Shown here: positions 9,018-17,163 of the stretch, piece by piece
Layout of the letters: each line of letters opens with the position of its first letter
Numbering within the stretch: position 1 is the first letter of the stretch
Source: an uncultured Bacteroidales bacterium
GTDB taxonomy: Bacteria; Bacteroidota; Bacteroidia; Bacteroidales; UBA932
Reading direction: 5' to 3'
Assembly: GCA_947367315.1 (NCBI GenBank)
Contig: CANBDX010000028.1
Span: 1-32,641 of the forward strand
DNA: 32,641 bases
Program-made: the position numbers and the translations under genes
The notes under the pieces: generated by a model
Told to the model about the DNA's origin: nothing
What the model saw: only the letters and a program-made list of their open reading frames with translations
The model's database searches: none

Positions 9018-9460
9018 TCCTTCAGTATCTGGTTTAGTTCCCTTGTATCCTTTCCGTCATAGGTTGCTGTCGCGTACTTCAACACTACCGGCATGAGCCT
9101 ATCGTATTCGCCCGGTATTACCTCGGTTGTGAATACCACCTCCACATATCCGCTTGTGTTTACATGCACGACGTCGCCTCGCTGGCTGTACTGGACCGCT
9201 GCTCCTTGCGCGTCTGTCACTCCGGTAACCTTTCCGCCCATATATACGCGGACTTCCCCGTCGTGGTCACTCGCCTTGACGCAATAGGTACCAGCCAACA
9301 GCGCCACGTCTGCGAACCTCTGCACCATGCCGAACGCCCTGTTAAGAGCAATACTCAGCAGGTATTCCTGTCCCGCATCCGACACCGCCGCATAACCTTT
9401 CAACGCTTCGAGCGCTTCTCCGCTTGGACGGCTCTGTTCTATGACTTCAAGTCGTACCAT
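9008..9460 (-). CDS. Head-tail connector adaptor (gp6/gp15-like)
   Basis: The 150-aa protein opens with helical segments (SGEALEALKGYAAVSDAGQE), has a beta-rich insertion (EVRVYMGGKVTGVTD...VVHVNTSGYVEVVFTTEV) and ends in helices (YDRLMPVVLKYATATYDGKD). This fits connector adaptors that bind beneath the portal (HK97 gp6, SPP1 gp15). It is encoded after the capsid protein and a 55-aa gene whose TAA stop abuts its ATG. The family call is from layout and fold pattern. Confidence 0.65.
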   Translation of the reverse strand: MVRLEVIEQSRPSGEALEALKGYAAVSDAGQEYLLSIALNRAFGMVQRFADVALLAGTYCVKASDHDGEVRVYMGGKVTGVTDAQGAAVQYSQRGDVVHVNTSGYVEVVFTTEVIPGEYDRLMPVVLKYATATYDGKDTRELNQILKECL

Positions 9461-9628
9461 TTACTCGTCCTCCTTCACTTTCCACAATCCCAACGACACG
9501 CAGTATTCAGCTCCGGAGTGTCCGGCCTTCAAAACCTTTTCCTCTCCTACTTGAAGGCCGTCATGAGGCTTTACCACGATGTACGTGATAAAGTCCTCAT
9601 TCTTGCCATTAATTGCCTTGCGTGCCAT
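9461..9628 (-). CDS. 55-aa protein between capsid and connector genes
   Basis: A short gene reading MARKAINGKNEDFITYIVVK... and ending ...SLGLWKVKEDE. It fills the 170 bases between the capsid stop (9634) and the connector start (9460): its ATG is 5 bases after the capsid stop and its TAA is directly followed by the next ATG, so spacing alone argues for a real gene. The sequence suggests a small beta domain (FITYIVVKP ... EKVLKAGHSGAEYCV). Small proteins at this place in other phages are head-decoration or Rho-like N-terminal domain proteins, but no function can be assigned. Confidence 0.75.
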   Translation of the reverse strand: MARKAINGKNEDFITYIVVKPHDGLQVGEEKVLKAGHSGAEYCVSLGLWKVKEDE

Positions 9629-9633
9629 CACGA

Positions 9634-11346
9634 CTAAGATTTAGTGATTGCTGTGATTGCTGTTGCCTTGTTCGCAATGTAGATAAGACCGCCCTTGTGG
9701 CCTGTCTTTACCTTTGTCTGTGCAGACTTGCGAACATTTACCTTCCATCCGTCAAGGTCTGCATCGCGAGTGATCTCCACCTCTACTGATGGGCGACGGA
9801 GTACCTTTGCGCAGCGGTTGTCAGCAACGAGGATTTCAGCCTCTCCCACAGCTGCTGAAGGAAGGATGCGAACAGGTCCGAACATTCCTGTAAGCTGGTT
9901 GTAGAGGTAGTCGCCCTGTGCGTTCTTCACGCCCTTAAGCTCTGCCTCAGTTGTAAACGATACGATAGCTACGTTTGCAGCAAAGCCGTTCTTCTTAGCC
10001 TGTGCTACTGCGTCAAGGATAAGGTCGCCAACGTTTGCGTTAGCGTATGTTCCTATCTTTGCGAAAGCAGTTGCCTGATTCTTCAAGCCGTAAATCTTCT
10101 TCTTAGTTGCTGCTGATGTGTCAGCACCTGCACCGTTCCAAATCTCGCTATCTACCTTGTCGTCGATGAACTCTACAGCCTCGCTCTGCGCCCAGTTGTA
10201 AATCTCAGCCATCCAGTCGTTCAACTCGCTTGAAAGAAGAAGTCTGGTTGCGATCTTACCAAATGAACGGATAACCTCATTAGCTGCTACTTCGCTGTCG
10301 GTTGCTGCTGCAAGCTCATCTACGTAAGCTGCATTATTTGTAACAGAACCGTCAAGCCATGCTGCCTTGTCGCCGTTTACAATCTCCTCTGGGAACGCTG
10401 CAAGAAACGCTCTTGCTACGTGTGGGTTAGAGCCAACGATAGGGTCTACCACTGTGCCGTAAGCTGAAGCACCAACGCCTGTTGCGCCGAGCTTCACTTC
10501 CATACGTACAGACGAACCGCCGCGCTTCTCTTCGAACATCTTTTCGATCTTGTCCTTGTTCTCTACGAGTGCAGCTTTCAAAGCCTCTGCGAATGTAGTC
10601 TGCTTCTTCTCCTGCATGTTCTTCTGCATTGTCTCGATTACTGCCTGCTGTGCCTTGATAGATGCGTCAAGGTTGTTGATTTCCTCAGACTGCTTTGCCG
10701 CAGTCTCCTGTGCTGCTTTAAGCTCAGCACCCATTGCGTTAGCTGCATCCTTGGCAGCCTTCGCCTCTGCCTGTGCAGTCTCAAGTGACTGCTTCAGTTC
10801 CATAATTTCCTGCATATCTTCCGATTTTAAAAGGTTTTCATTTTTCGCGTCAATGAGTACGGCCTCCGGGTTGGCGGCTCTCGTCACTGGCGACACTTCT
10901 ACGATTGTGATTGCGTCAAGTACGCGGATGTCATACGCATACCCATCGCGTTTCTCATAATGGTATGAATCAGCAAAGTACCCGATGCTGAACTCCTTGA
11001 TTGCGCCTGCCTTGATAAGTACCTGAACGTTTAGGCCGGTTGTCGTAGGCAGCACGTCTGCCGCGATCCACATTCCCTTCTCGTCCACTCCCGCGCCAGT
11101 GATAACGCCTATCACTTCGCTTGTATTGTGCTGGTAGCATAACGCCATGCGGCCGAAGTTCTCACTCTTTAGGAACTCATCCACCGCTCCCGGCGCTATG
11201 ATGTCGCCCCAGCTATCCACGTTACCGAAGGCAAGAGCATACGCCTTTATGTGAAGGCTTCCGTCCTCGCCGGCTTCCTTCTTCTCGATGCAGGCAAGGC
11301 TCGCTTTAAACTGCATCTCATTCTGATTGTTGCTCTTACGTCCCAT
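9634..11346 (-). CDS. Prohead protease - scaffold - HK97-fold major capsid protein fusion
   Basis: 570 aa from the ATG at 11346 (MGRKSNNQNEMQ); the frame is open to 11394 but the extra residues are atypical. Residues about 20-165 are an HK97-type (S78) prohead protease: AYALAFGNVDSWGDIIAPGA, His73 in CYQHNTSEVIGV, Ser120 in KEFSIGY and the DAITIVEVSPVTRAANP end with Glu150. Residues about 177-275 are Ala/Lys/Gln/Glu-rich coiled coil, the scaffold or delta domain. From about 280 the major capsid protein begins (GVGASAYGTVVDPIV ... AFPEEIVNGDKAAWLDG). The protease would cleave itself and the scaffold away during head maturation; a boundary near RGGSSVRMEV is plausible. In most phages these are two or three genes; here all is in one frame. 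Confidence 0.92.
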   Translation of the reverse strand: MGRKSNNQNEMQFKASLACIEKKEAGEDGSLHIKAYALAFGNVDSWGDIIAPGAVDEFLKSENFGRMALCYQHNTSEVIGVITGAGVDEKGMWIAADVLPTTTGLNVQVLIKAGAIKEFSIGYFADSYHYEKRDGYAYDIRVLDAITIVEVSPVTRAANPEAVLIDAKNENLLKSEDMQEIMELKQSLETAQAEAKAAKDAANAMGAELKAAQETAAKQSEEINNLDASIKAQQAVIETMQKNMQEKKQTTFAEALKAALVENKDKIEKMFEEKRGGSSVRMEVKLGATGVGASAYGTVVDPIVGSNPHVARAFLAAFPEEIVNGDKAAWLDGSVTNNAAYVDELAAATDSEVAANEVIRSFGKIATRLLLSSELNDWMAEIYNWAQSEAVEFIDDKVDSEIWNGAGADTSAATKKKIYGLKNQATAFAKIGTYANANVGDLILDAVAQAKKNGFAANVAIVSFTTEAELKGVKNAQGDYLYNQLTGMFGPVRILPSAAVGEAEILVADNRCAKVLRRPSVEVEITRDADLDGWKVNVRKSAQTKVKTGHKGGLIYIANKATAITAITKS

Positions 11347-11421
11347 ATACGGCTGCTTTTTACAAAAATAACACGCATTGCTGCGTGTTATCATATTGGT
11401 ATTGTCAGTTGGATATATCCC

Positions 11422-12204
11422 CTATTTTGGTCTGCGTATTACGTCACATGCGCAGTTGATTATCTCGCTTGCTGGCGCTCCTGAAGCCGTGTCGTGTGGC
11501 CATCTCATCCTCGCACGCTCAGGACCTACGAAGAACATCTCGTTTTTATCAATCGGCGGTACTTTCTCCATTTCAAGGTGTGAATCTCTTGTGCGGATAT
11601 GCGCGCAGCACCATTGCTTGGTAAAGCCCACATCCAGCGTGTCGGCTGCCATTGCTCCGGCTTCGGCCATCCCTATCATCGTCTCCGTCTGCGCAATACG
11701 GCGAACCATCCACGTAGCGACCTTTCCGTAGTCTTTGAATATCTGCTGCGTCAGCTTCTCCACACCGAACACCTCATCCGTCTCCAGCAGCCTCGCGCGT
11801 AACAGCTTGACCAGTTCTTCTTTCAAGCTACCAGTAACGCTCACGATATTATCGCCTGCCCTTTCCCTCGCGTACTGCGCTATCATCTGCTCCCACATGC
11901 CGGAAGGGTCTGCGGCCTTGCTGCGGCTCAGATCGCGCGTAATGCTCTGCGCCCTCGGCAGCCCTGCGTTAATATACAAGCCCTTGTACCAGTCGAAGAT
12001 ATAACCGCTTTCGGTCAGTTGCTCGTCAATGACTGACGGCCACCTCTCCGGGTCGGCGTAGTCTTGGCACAGCAACAACACACGGCGCACCTCCTCACGC
12101 CTTGCCTTGAGCAGCTTCGTTTCGTAAGCATGCCCCACCGCTAAACCCTTCTGCCGAAGGTATGCCATGTGTCTGCGTTCTGCCGCTGTTATCTTCTTAG
12201 CCAT
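11422..12204 (-). CDS. MuF-like head morphogenesis protein (SPP1 gp7-like)
   Basis: The 260-aa protein carries the C-terminal signature of the Phage_Mu_F / SPP1 gp7 family: RIAQTETMIGMAEAGAMA, then KQWCCAHIRTRDSHLEM and the final GAPASEIINCACDVI. These minor head proteins bind the portal inside the procapsid and affect genome delivery. The Cys and His residues in the last 60 aa are the usual conserved set. There is no appended toxin domain. Its start overlaps the portal stop by 8 bases (ATGGCTAA), and it sits in the standard portal-MuF-protease-capsid order. Confidence 0.88.
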   Translation of the reverse strand: MAKKITAAERRHMAYLRQKGLAVGHAYETKLLKARREEVRRVLLLCQDYADPERWPSVIDEQLTESGYIFDWYKGLYINAGLPRAQSITRDLSRSKAADPSGMWEQMIAQYARERAGDNIVSVTGSLKEELVKLLRARLLETDEVFGVEKLTQQIFKDYGKVATWMVRRIAQTETMIGMAEAGAMAADTLDVGFTKQWCCAHIRTRDSHLEMEKVPPIDKNEMFFVGPERARMRWPHDTASGAPASEIINCACDVIRRPK

Positions 12205-13468
12205 TGAGTTCGTTTATGTCGTAATCCATCCCCTCGCCAAACATCACACCCATCGGGATAATAGGCTTGTCAGCGTATTCTTCCTCGATGCGCTCATAGC
12301 CTATCGCCTCGCGTCTCTCATTCAGCGAACAATACGCAAGACCGAGGTTGTTAAGCACGTCGCTCGCCTTGTCTTTCAGCACGTCTATCTGGTCGGTATT
12401 GACTGTCAGTCTCCAGCCTTTTAAACTCTGGTCCTTCTTCATTAAGAACGTGAGCAGGTCCTCGGCAAACTCGTTGGCCAACGGTATAGCGTTCTGCTCG
12501 AAGATGGTCTTTTTAGCCTCTTTCGCGTTCTCATACTTCGCCTGTCCGTAGTACAAGTCTACCGGCACCTTATACACGAAACACAACGCCGTAACGGCTT
12601 CCTTGTGCGTCTCAAGAATAGACAAGTCAACCGGAGCGTTACCCAGCTGGTGGACGTCTACCGGGATACGAAGCGCGAGCGTCTTGTTTACGTTCTTCTT
12701 TGCGTTGAAACGTGCCTCAAGGTCTGCCTGCTGTTCAGGAAGAACACCCATCTCGTCGCCTTTCGGTGTGATGAGGTTTGCCACACCTCCGTTGTCGAGT
12801 GCCTGACTTTCGCGGCGCATACCCTTATCGATTACGTCAAGATATACCGCTGCGCTCATTATCTTGCTTGTGCCATAGAAAGACGCGTCGTCAAGATTGT
12901 AGTCGAAGCTCTCGAAAACGTCCTCCATCTTTATCTCGTCCTTCTTCACTCCTGCAAGGGTTATCGACGTGAGAGGCATTGGCGCTCCATCGCTGTTGGT
13001 CTCGATCCTCCACGATGGGATGATGTACATCTCCGTAACCTTTCCCAAGTTCTTACCGATAGCAGATGGTGCGTAAATCCACGCATCGCCATACAGCAGC
13101 TTATTAACCGCCCACGCCGTTGCGAACCTTCTCAGGTTAAAACGGTCGTTAGGATGTCTCAGCAAGTCCATCACCCAGTGCTTCTCGATATACTGGCCGT
13201 TCACGTCTTGCAGCTCAAGGTAACGCGCAACATCTCCCACATTCTCCGCGATGTAGTTCACTACGCCCATGACAGCCGCGCTCGATGCGTATGCGTCACG
13301 GATAGCCACGCGGTCCATCGGCACAATCGGGGCGAGTTTCCTTCCCTTCATGTGCGAATCAATGGCGCGCAAGTATGTGTTCATCTCGTTGCCGCCATCG
13401 TAAAAGCCTTTTACTTGCGTTTTAAGGCTATTGTACTCCTTTTCTGTAACAATCTTTATCCCAAACAT
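12197..13468 (-). CDS. Portal protein (HK97 family)
   Basis: 423 aa from the ATG at 13468 (MFGIKIVTEKEYNSL), preferred because MFGIKI-type starts are usual for this family; the frame is open to 13519, which would still not overlap the terminase gene. Family features are VAIRDAYASSAAVMGVVNYI, HWVMDLLRHPNDRFNLRRFA, LYGDAWIY and the C-terminal half with GLAYCSLNERREAIGYERI. The dodecameric portal is the DNA channel at the packaging vertex. It lies between the large terminase and the MuF gene. Confidence 0.92.
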   Translation of the reverse strand: MFGIKIVTEKEYNSLKTQVKGFYDGGNEMNTYLRAIDSHMKGRKLAPIVPMDRVAIRDAYASSAAVMGVVNYIAENVGDVARYLELQDVNGQYIEKHWVMDLLRHPNDRFNLRRFATAWAVNKLLYGDAWIYAPSAIGKNLGKVTEMYIIPSWRIETNSDGAPMPLTSITLAGVKKDEIKMEDVFESFDYNLDDASFYGTSKIMSAAVYLDVIDKGMRRESQALDNGGVANLITPKGDEMGVLPEQQADLEARFNAKKNVNKTLALRIPVDVHQLGNAPVDLSILETHKEAVTALCFVYKVPVDLYYGQAKYENAKEAKKTIFEQNAIPLANEFAEDLLTFLMKKDQSLKGWRLTVNTDQIDVLKDKASDVLNNLGLAYCSLNERREAIGYERIEEEYADKPIIPMGVMFGEGMDYDINELNG

Positions 13469-13535
13469 AAAACCCTCTATTTTTGCGTAAAATACGCCGT
13501 TTTGCGGTATATTGTACACTTGCTATATATCCAAC

Positions 13536-14795
13536 TCATCGCACATCGTCGTCGTTCAGTATTCCCAACCTGCGCAAATGCGTGACAGCTCCGTAACTGA
13601 TTGCGTCCATGAGGTGGTCGTTTCCATCTTCCGGCTCGTTAGTGAACTGCGTTGTGTCTCCCGGTACATGCTTGAACGAATAACCTTCCACCTCTCGCCC
13701 GATGTCTGCACCATCGTACACAACTGTGAACCCTTGCAGGTAGTTAATACGGCCCGCCTTGTTCTTATTCACAGCTTTAACGGCGTTCACTCCTACGCGG
13801 CGCAGCTCTGCTATATGCTCCGGCCTCGCTGGGTCACAATACACAAGAACCGAACCACAGTGGCACGCCTCTATGTCCGCAAGGATAGCGCGTGCGATGT
13901 CCCTCGGCTGCTTCTCTCTTTCGTACATGATCTGACGACAATAGACCGTCTTGGTGTCATGGTCAAAGTCAATACGCACCACCGCTGACGGGTCGTTGGT
14001 ATAGCCCCAGTCCACACCATAGCAGAGCGTCTGCCTTGTCGGCTCCCATTCTGCCTCCGGCTGCTCCGTCCATCGGTATATCTGACCCTCCTTGTATCCT
14101 ACCGGGATACCGAGGAAGATGTTGCGGTACTTGTCGTAGTCCCTTTCCATCATCTTCTCCGCCTGTGCTATGAACGTGTCGTCAAGGTTGCGCAGGTTGT
14201 CAAGATATGTGGTGTAGATATACTCCACATCGCCAACTATCCCGTTATGCGTAATATCCACGCCCGCGTACTTGAAGAAGCGCTTGTATATCCAGTGGTT
14301 CTTATCGCGTGGCGGGTTCCACACCAGCCAAATCTCGTTATCCACCTCCGTGCTACGGATGGAGAAGTCAATCGTGTTGAACAGTTCCTCGTCGCACAAC
14401 TCCTGCGCCTCGTCAATGATGAAACGCTTTACCTTTGCAATGGACTTCAGCCTTGCGACTTGGTTCTTTGACGACACCATAAGTCCGCGGAACATAATGC
14501 TGCCACCGCTTGCCGTATTGACCACATCGCGGCGCGTTATGTGGAAGTCGTTTTCAAGGCCGAGCAGGTCTATCTTATCCACAAACTCAGGGATGATGGA
14601 ATCGTGCGCCGACAACATCGTGTAACGAGTGAACAGCGTATTGTAATCATCGTTGTACGTATCACATACCAGCGCCCCGGACACCGCGTGCGACTTTCCA
14701 CTCGCGCGGCCTCCAGTGATGATCTTGTATCTTGTCCTCGGCTTGCGGAACAATGGCTTGTACTTGCTGTTATATCTTACCTCGTTCATTGACAT
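13536..14795 (-). CDS. terL: Terminase large subunit (PBSX/Terminase_3 type)
   Basis: The 419-aa DNA-packaging motor has a Walker A GGRASGKS at 28-35, a Walker B FIIDE at 125-129 and a coupling segment near WLVWNPP (156-162). The C-terminal RNase H-like nuclease shows the expected acidic residues: Asp262 (GVDWGYTNDPSAV), Asp321 (VYCDPARPEH) and Asp397 (GNDHLMDAISY). ATPase and nuclease thus both look intact. Its start lies inside the 3' end of the radical SAM gene (26-base overlap), so the two are probably co-translated. Confidence 0.95.
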   Translation of the reverse strand: MSMNEVRYNSKYKPLFRKPRTRYKIITGGRASGKSHAVSGALVCDTYNDDYNTLFTRYTMLSAHDSIIPEFVDKIDLLGLENDFHITRRDVVNTASGGSIMFRGLMVSSKNQVARLKSIAKVKRFIIDEAQELCDEELFNTIDFSIRSTEVDNEIWLVWNPPRDKNHWIYKRFFKYAGVDITHNGIVGDVEYIYTTYLDNLRNLDDTFIAQAEKMMERDYDKYRNIFLGIPVGYKEGQIYRWTEQPEAEWEPTRQTLCYGVDWGYTNDPSAVVRIDFDHDTKTVYCRQIMYEREKQPRDIARAILADIEACHCGSVLVYCDPARPEHIAELRRVGVNAVKAVNKNKAGRINYLQGFTVVYDGADIGREVEGYSFKHVPGDTTQFTNEPEDGNDHLMDAISYGAVTHLRRLGILNDDDVR

Positions 14796-15774
14796 ATTTA
14801 CTGCATTTCACGCCCTTGCGCGGCTCAAACTCCTCAAAACTAATCTTCTCAAACAGCATCTTCTTGTTCACCCAGTTCGCCATATACTTCTGCCACTGAG
14901 GTACAGGGCGGCTGCTGTTAAAAGGATCTCGATATGGCTGAGCATAGGGGTACACGCGTTTTCCCCTATGCTCAGCTTTCAGCGCTTGGTTCTTCTTCCA
15001 CCAGTGATTGATCCTGTCATAGCACTCCTCAAAATTGTCGTTAAGCATTGTATATAAGAAGTATTGCCCTTTGTAACCGTAGCTATCAATCAACGCCATA
15101 GCTCTTTCGCACTCCGTGATTTGCGCGTGGGTATCGCAGCCGAAGCGAATACGGTTGTCAATCCACTTGACCTGCGCCAGCAGTTCGGCAAATTCATCGG
15201 TCACAAGCCTCGCGTCCATCGCTTGGTTAAAGTCCACGCGGTAGCCTCTTGCTATGATCTTGCGGAGCTGTTGCTTGGCGTAATCTCCTGCCGCAAGGAT
15301 ATTATTATCCATGAGGACAACCTTGCGCCTCTCTTGGGTTGCGATCTCGTCAATATCCATATATGGCTGCACCGCTCCTTCTTTGACTGGTACGACGCAC
15401 CACTTGCATTTGTTCGGGCAGCCTCGCGTGAGGAAGCCGTATGCGGTGTCCTTTGGAAGCAACGGATAGATCGAGTAATCTGGCTGCGTCTTGTCTATCT
15501 CGGCAGGCAGCTTGACCTTTGCGTCATACCCTGTGCCACCGCGTATGATCTCGTCCGCGTCGATATAGAACTCAATATCAGACGAGAAGTTAAATACCTT
15601 GCTCGCGTACACCTTGTCGCAGTGCCCGCTATACATGGGATCATACCACTCTACCGTATCCCCCTGCGCCTTGTGCCATGCGGCGATCTTGCAGAGCGCA
15701 AGGTTGGGATATACCGTCGCACCCCTTTTCTTCTTCTTGGCGTGTCCGTCCACGTCTATCAGGCCCACCTTCAT
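14770..15774 (-). CDS. Phage radical SAM protein
   Basis: 334 aa from the ATG at 15774, whose A is shared with the TGA of the small terminase-like gene. The 4Fe-4S cluster motif CPNKCKWC gives Cys119, Cys123 and Cys126 in the canonical CX3CX2C spacing. The N-terminal 90 residues (KVGLIDVDGHAKKKKRG...PNLALCKIAAWHKAQGD) look like the Rossmann-type B12-binding-like domain often paired with radical SAM barrels, without a DxHxxG cobalamin motif. Related proteins occur near terminases in other phages; to my knowledge their substrate is unknown. Its tight packing between both terminase genes suggests a role with DNA packaging or a virion component, but this is inference. Confidence 0.88.
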   Translation of the reverse strand: MKVGLIDVDGHAKKKKRGATVYPNLALCKIAAWHKAQGDTVEWYDPMYSGHCDKVYASKVFNFSSDIEFYIDADEIIRGGTGYDAKVKLPAEIDKTQPDYSIYPLLPKDTAYGFLTRGCPNKCKWCVVPVKEGAVQPYMDIDEIATQERRKVVLMDNNILAAGDYAKQQLRKIIARGYRVDFNQAMDARLVTDEFAELLAQVKWIDNRIRFGCDTHAQITECERAMALIDSYGYKGQYFLYTMLNDNFEECYDRINHWWKKNQALKAEHRGKRVYPYAQPYRDPFNSSRPVPQWQKYMANWVNKKMLFEKISFEEFEPRKGVKCSKYVNERGKI

Positions 15775-16136
15775 CACTCGTCCTCCTCGTCAAACACTAT
15801 CCTCGGTTTCTCCGTCTGATTCAGGTTTACGTTTATCTCCATCTCGCCCAACACCTCTGCAAGTATCTTGAGGTCTAACGCCCTGCCCTTGCTGAGTGTG
15901 TTCTTCAGCACGTTCTGTATTACCGCCTGCATCTTGGTCACACCTGACCCTGCCGTCGTTTCTTCGTTCAGTATGGCGCGCAGTTCCTCCTTCAGCAGCT
16001 TGTTACGCTTCTGCACCTCGTTTGACTTCTCCGCACCTCTGCGCCCTATCTCTCTGGCGTTCTCCTTCGTGAAGCGGTTGCCCTCCTTGTTTTTCTTCAC
16101 GAACTGACCCTTTTCGTTTCTCTGTCTCTCTGCCAT
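15774..16136 (-). CDS. Probable terminase small subunit
   Basis: The 120-aa protein starts MAERQRNEKGQFVKKNKEGN, a basic KGG/GQFxxxN-type N-terminus followed by RFTKENAREIGRRGAEKSNE, then a helical body (KLLKEELRAILNEETT, MQAVIQNVLKNTLSKGRALD) and an acidic tail. Small terminases or terminase-associated DNA-binding proteins with this layout are common just upstream of packaging genes. The radical SAM gene separates it from the large subunit. The position supports the call, but there is no clear helix-turn-helix. Confidence 0.65.
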   Translation of the reverse strand: MAERQRNEKGQFVKKNKEGNRFTKENAREIGRRGAEKSNEVQKRNKLLKEELRAILNEETTAGSGVTKMQAVIQNVLKNTLSKGRALDLKILAEVLGEMEINVNLNQTEKPRIVFDEEDE

Positions 16137-16171
16137 ATCCTTTGCTGTTTACTTTGCCACGATAACGGACA

Positions 16172-17116
16172 TCACTCCGCTATCATGTTATCCTTTCCTC
16201 TGCGATTCAATGGTTCGCAGGTAAATACTCCGTCCTCCGGGTACGCATCCCAAGCAAGGTTATCTCTTTTGCCTTTCATAAGGCACGGCATCAGGTATCG
16301 ATAGTTGCACTTATGATGCAATCGATTTCCATTCTGTTTCTGCTTTTCTCCCCTTATACAGCTCGGAAATTGAATCGGAGTAATCATTGCCTTGTTGAGC
16401 AGTTTATTCTCATTGTACAGGTCAGTAAGCCCACCCTTTTGCGTAGCTGATGGCATTTGACACAATACCACACCAGTCGCCAAACTCACCGCCCAAAAGC
16501 CCTCGTTCATCATATTCACGAACTGGCTTGTATCATCATCCTGCACCCCTTTCTCGCCTCGATACACGTAACGCAAATCGTAAAATGTGGTGTTCATAAT
16601 CTTTTTACGAACGAGCCTTGTTTCCCACTTCTTCATCATCTCGCCCGTCTGGCTCAACCCAAAGCAACCGATACGCCTTCTCTGCATCATCTCCTTAATC
16701 GCATTGAACACAGCTCGCAGTTCTTCTCCACTCACATCCCCCTTGACGTAATGTGCAAACACCCTCCTGTCGTAACTCCTCGTATCATCATCTATCGCCA
16801 CATAGAAGTCTATCCCTTCTGCCTTCGCTATATCGTAAAACGCATTGCGGCTCATCCCTGCCGCCCTACGGCTTGGCGACTGCCTATGTACAAAGTCATA
16901 CCTCGGCCTTTGCTCTTTCAGCTTGAATACATGCAGTCGCACTCCCATACGATTACACACCGCCCTGTATTCTTCTTCATCTCCTCCTTCGTCGTCTATT
17001 ACTACATGTATTCGGTCCTTTCTCCATCCCTTCTTAACGAAGTAATGAGCCGTTTTGATATTATTCGCCCTATGATAACTTGGAATGAATATATGGATGT
17101 CGTTCTCGTTACTCAT
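16172..17116 (-). CDS. Glycosyltransferase-like protein (GT-A type)
   Basis: The 314-aa protein opens IHIFIPSYHRANNIKTAHYF, a GT-A/GT2-style nucleotide-binding start, has RRAAGMSRNAFYDIAKAEG and then an acidic DDD triad in FYVAIDDDTRSYD (109-111), the place of the metal-binding DxD motif. Phage enzymes of this kind may glycosylate modified DNA bases or virion or host glycans; nothing in the window identifies the substrate and I see no hydroxymethyl-pyrimidine synthesis genes. Its start would overlap by 8 bases the stop of the ParB-like gene if that gene's G9 tract had eight G, so the two probably form one unit. Confidence 0.72.
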   Translation of the reverse strand: MSNENDIHIFIPSYHRANNIKTAHYFVKKGWRKDRIHVVIDDEGGDEEEYRAVCNRMGVRLHVFKLKEQRPRYDFVHRQSPSRRAAGMSRNAFYDIAKAEGIDFYVAIDDDTRSYDRRVFAHYVKGDVSGEELRAVFNAIKEMMQRRRIGCFGLSQTGEMMKKWETRLVRKKIMNTTFYDLRYVYRGEKGVQDDDTSQFVNMMNEGFWAVSLATGVVLCQMPSATQKGGLTDLYNENKLLNKAMITPIQFPSCIRGEKQKQNGNRLHHKCNYRYLMPCLMKGKRDNLAWDAYPEDGVFTCEPLNRRGKDNMIAE

Positions 17117-17163
17117 CTTCTTCGTCCTCCCAATCTTTACTGATATTCATGATACGCAGGAGA

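Noticed and set aside
12605..13585. A 326-codon plus-strand open frame
   Set aside because: It lies wholly over the portal gene in antisense, is rich in Cys/His/Arg and has no family pattern; a shadow of GC-rich coding DNA.
15064..15819. A 251-codon plus-strand open frame
   Set aside because: Antisense to the radical SAM gene, which has a clear cluster motif; the antisense product has no recognisable features.
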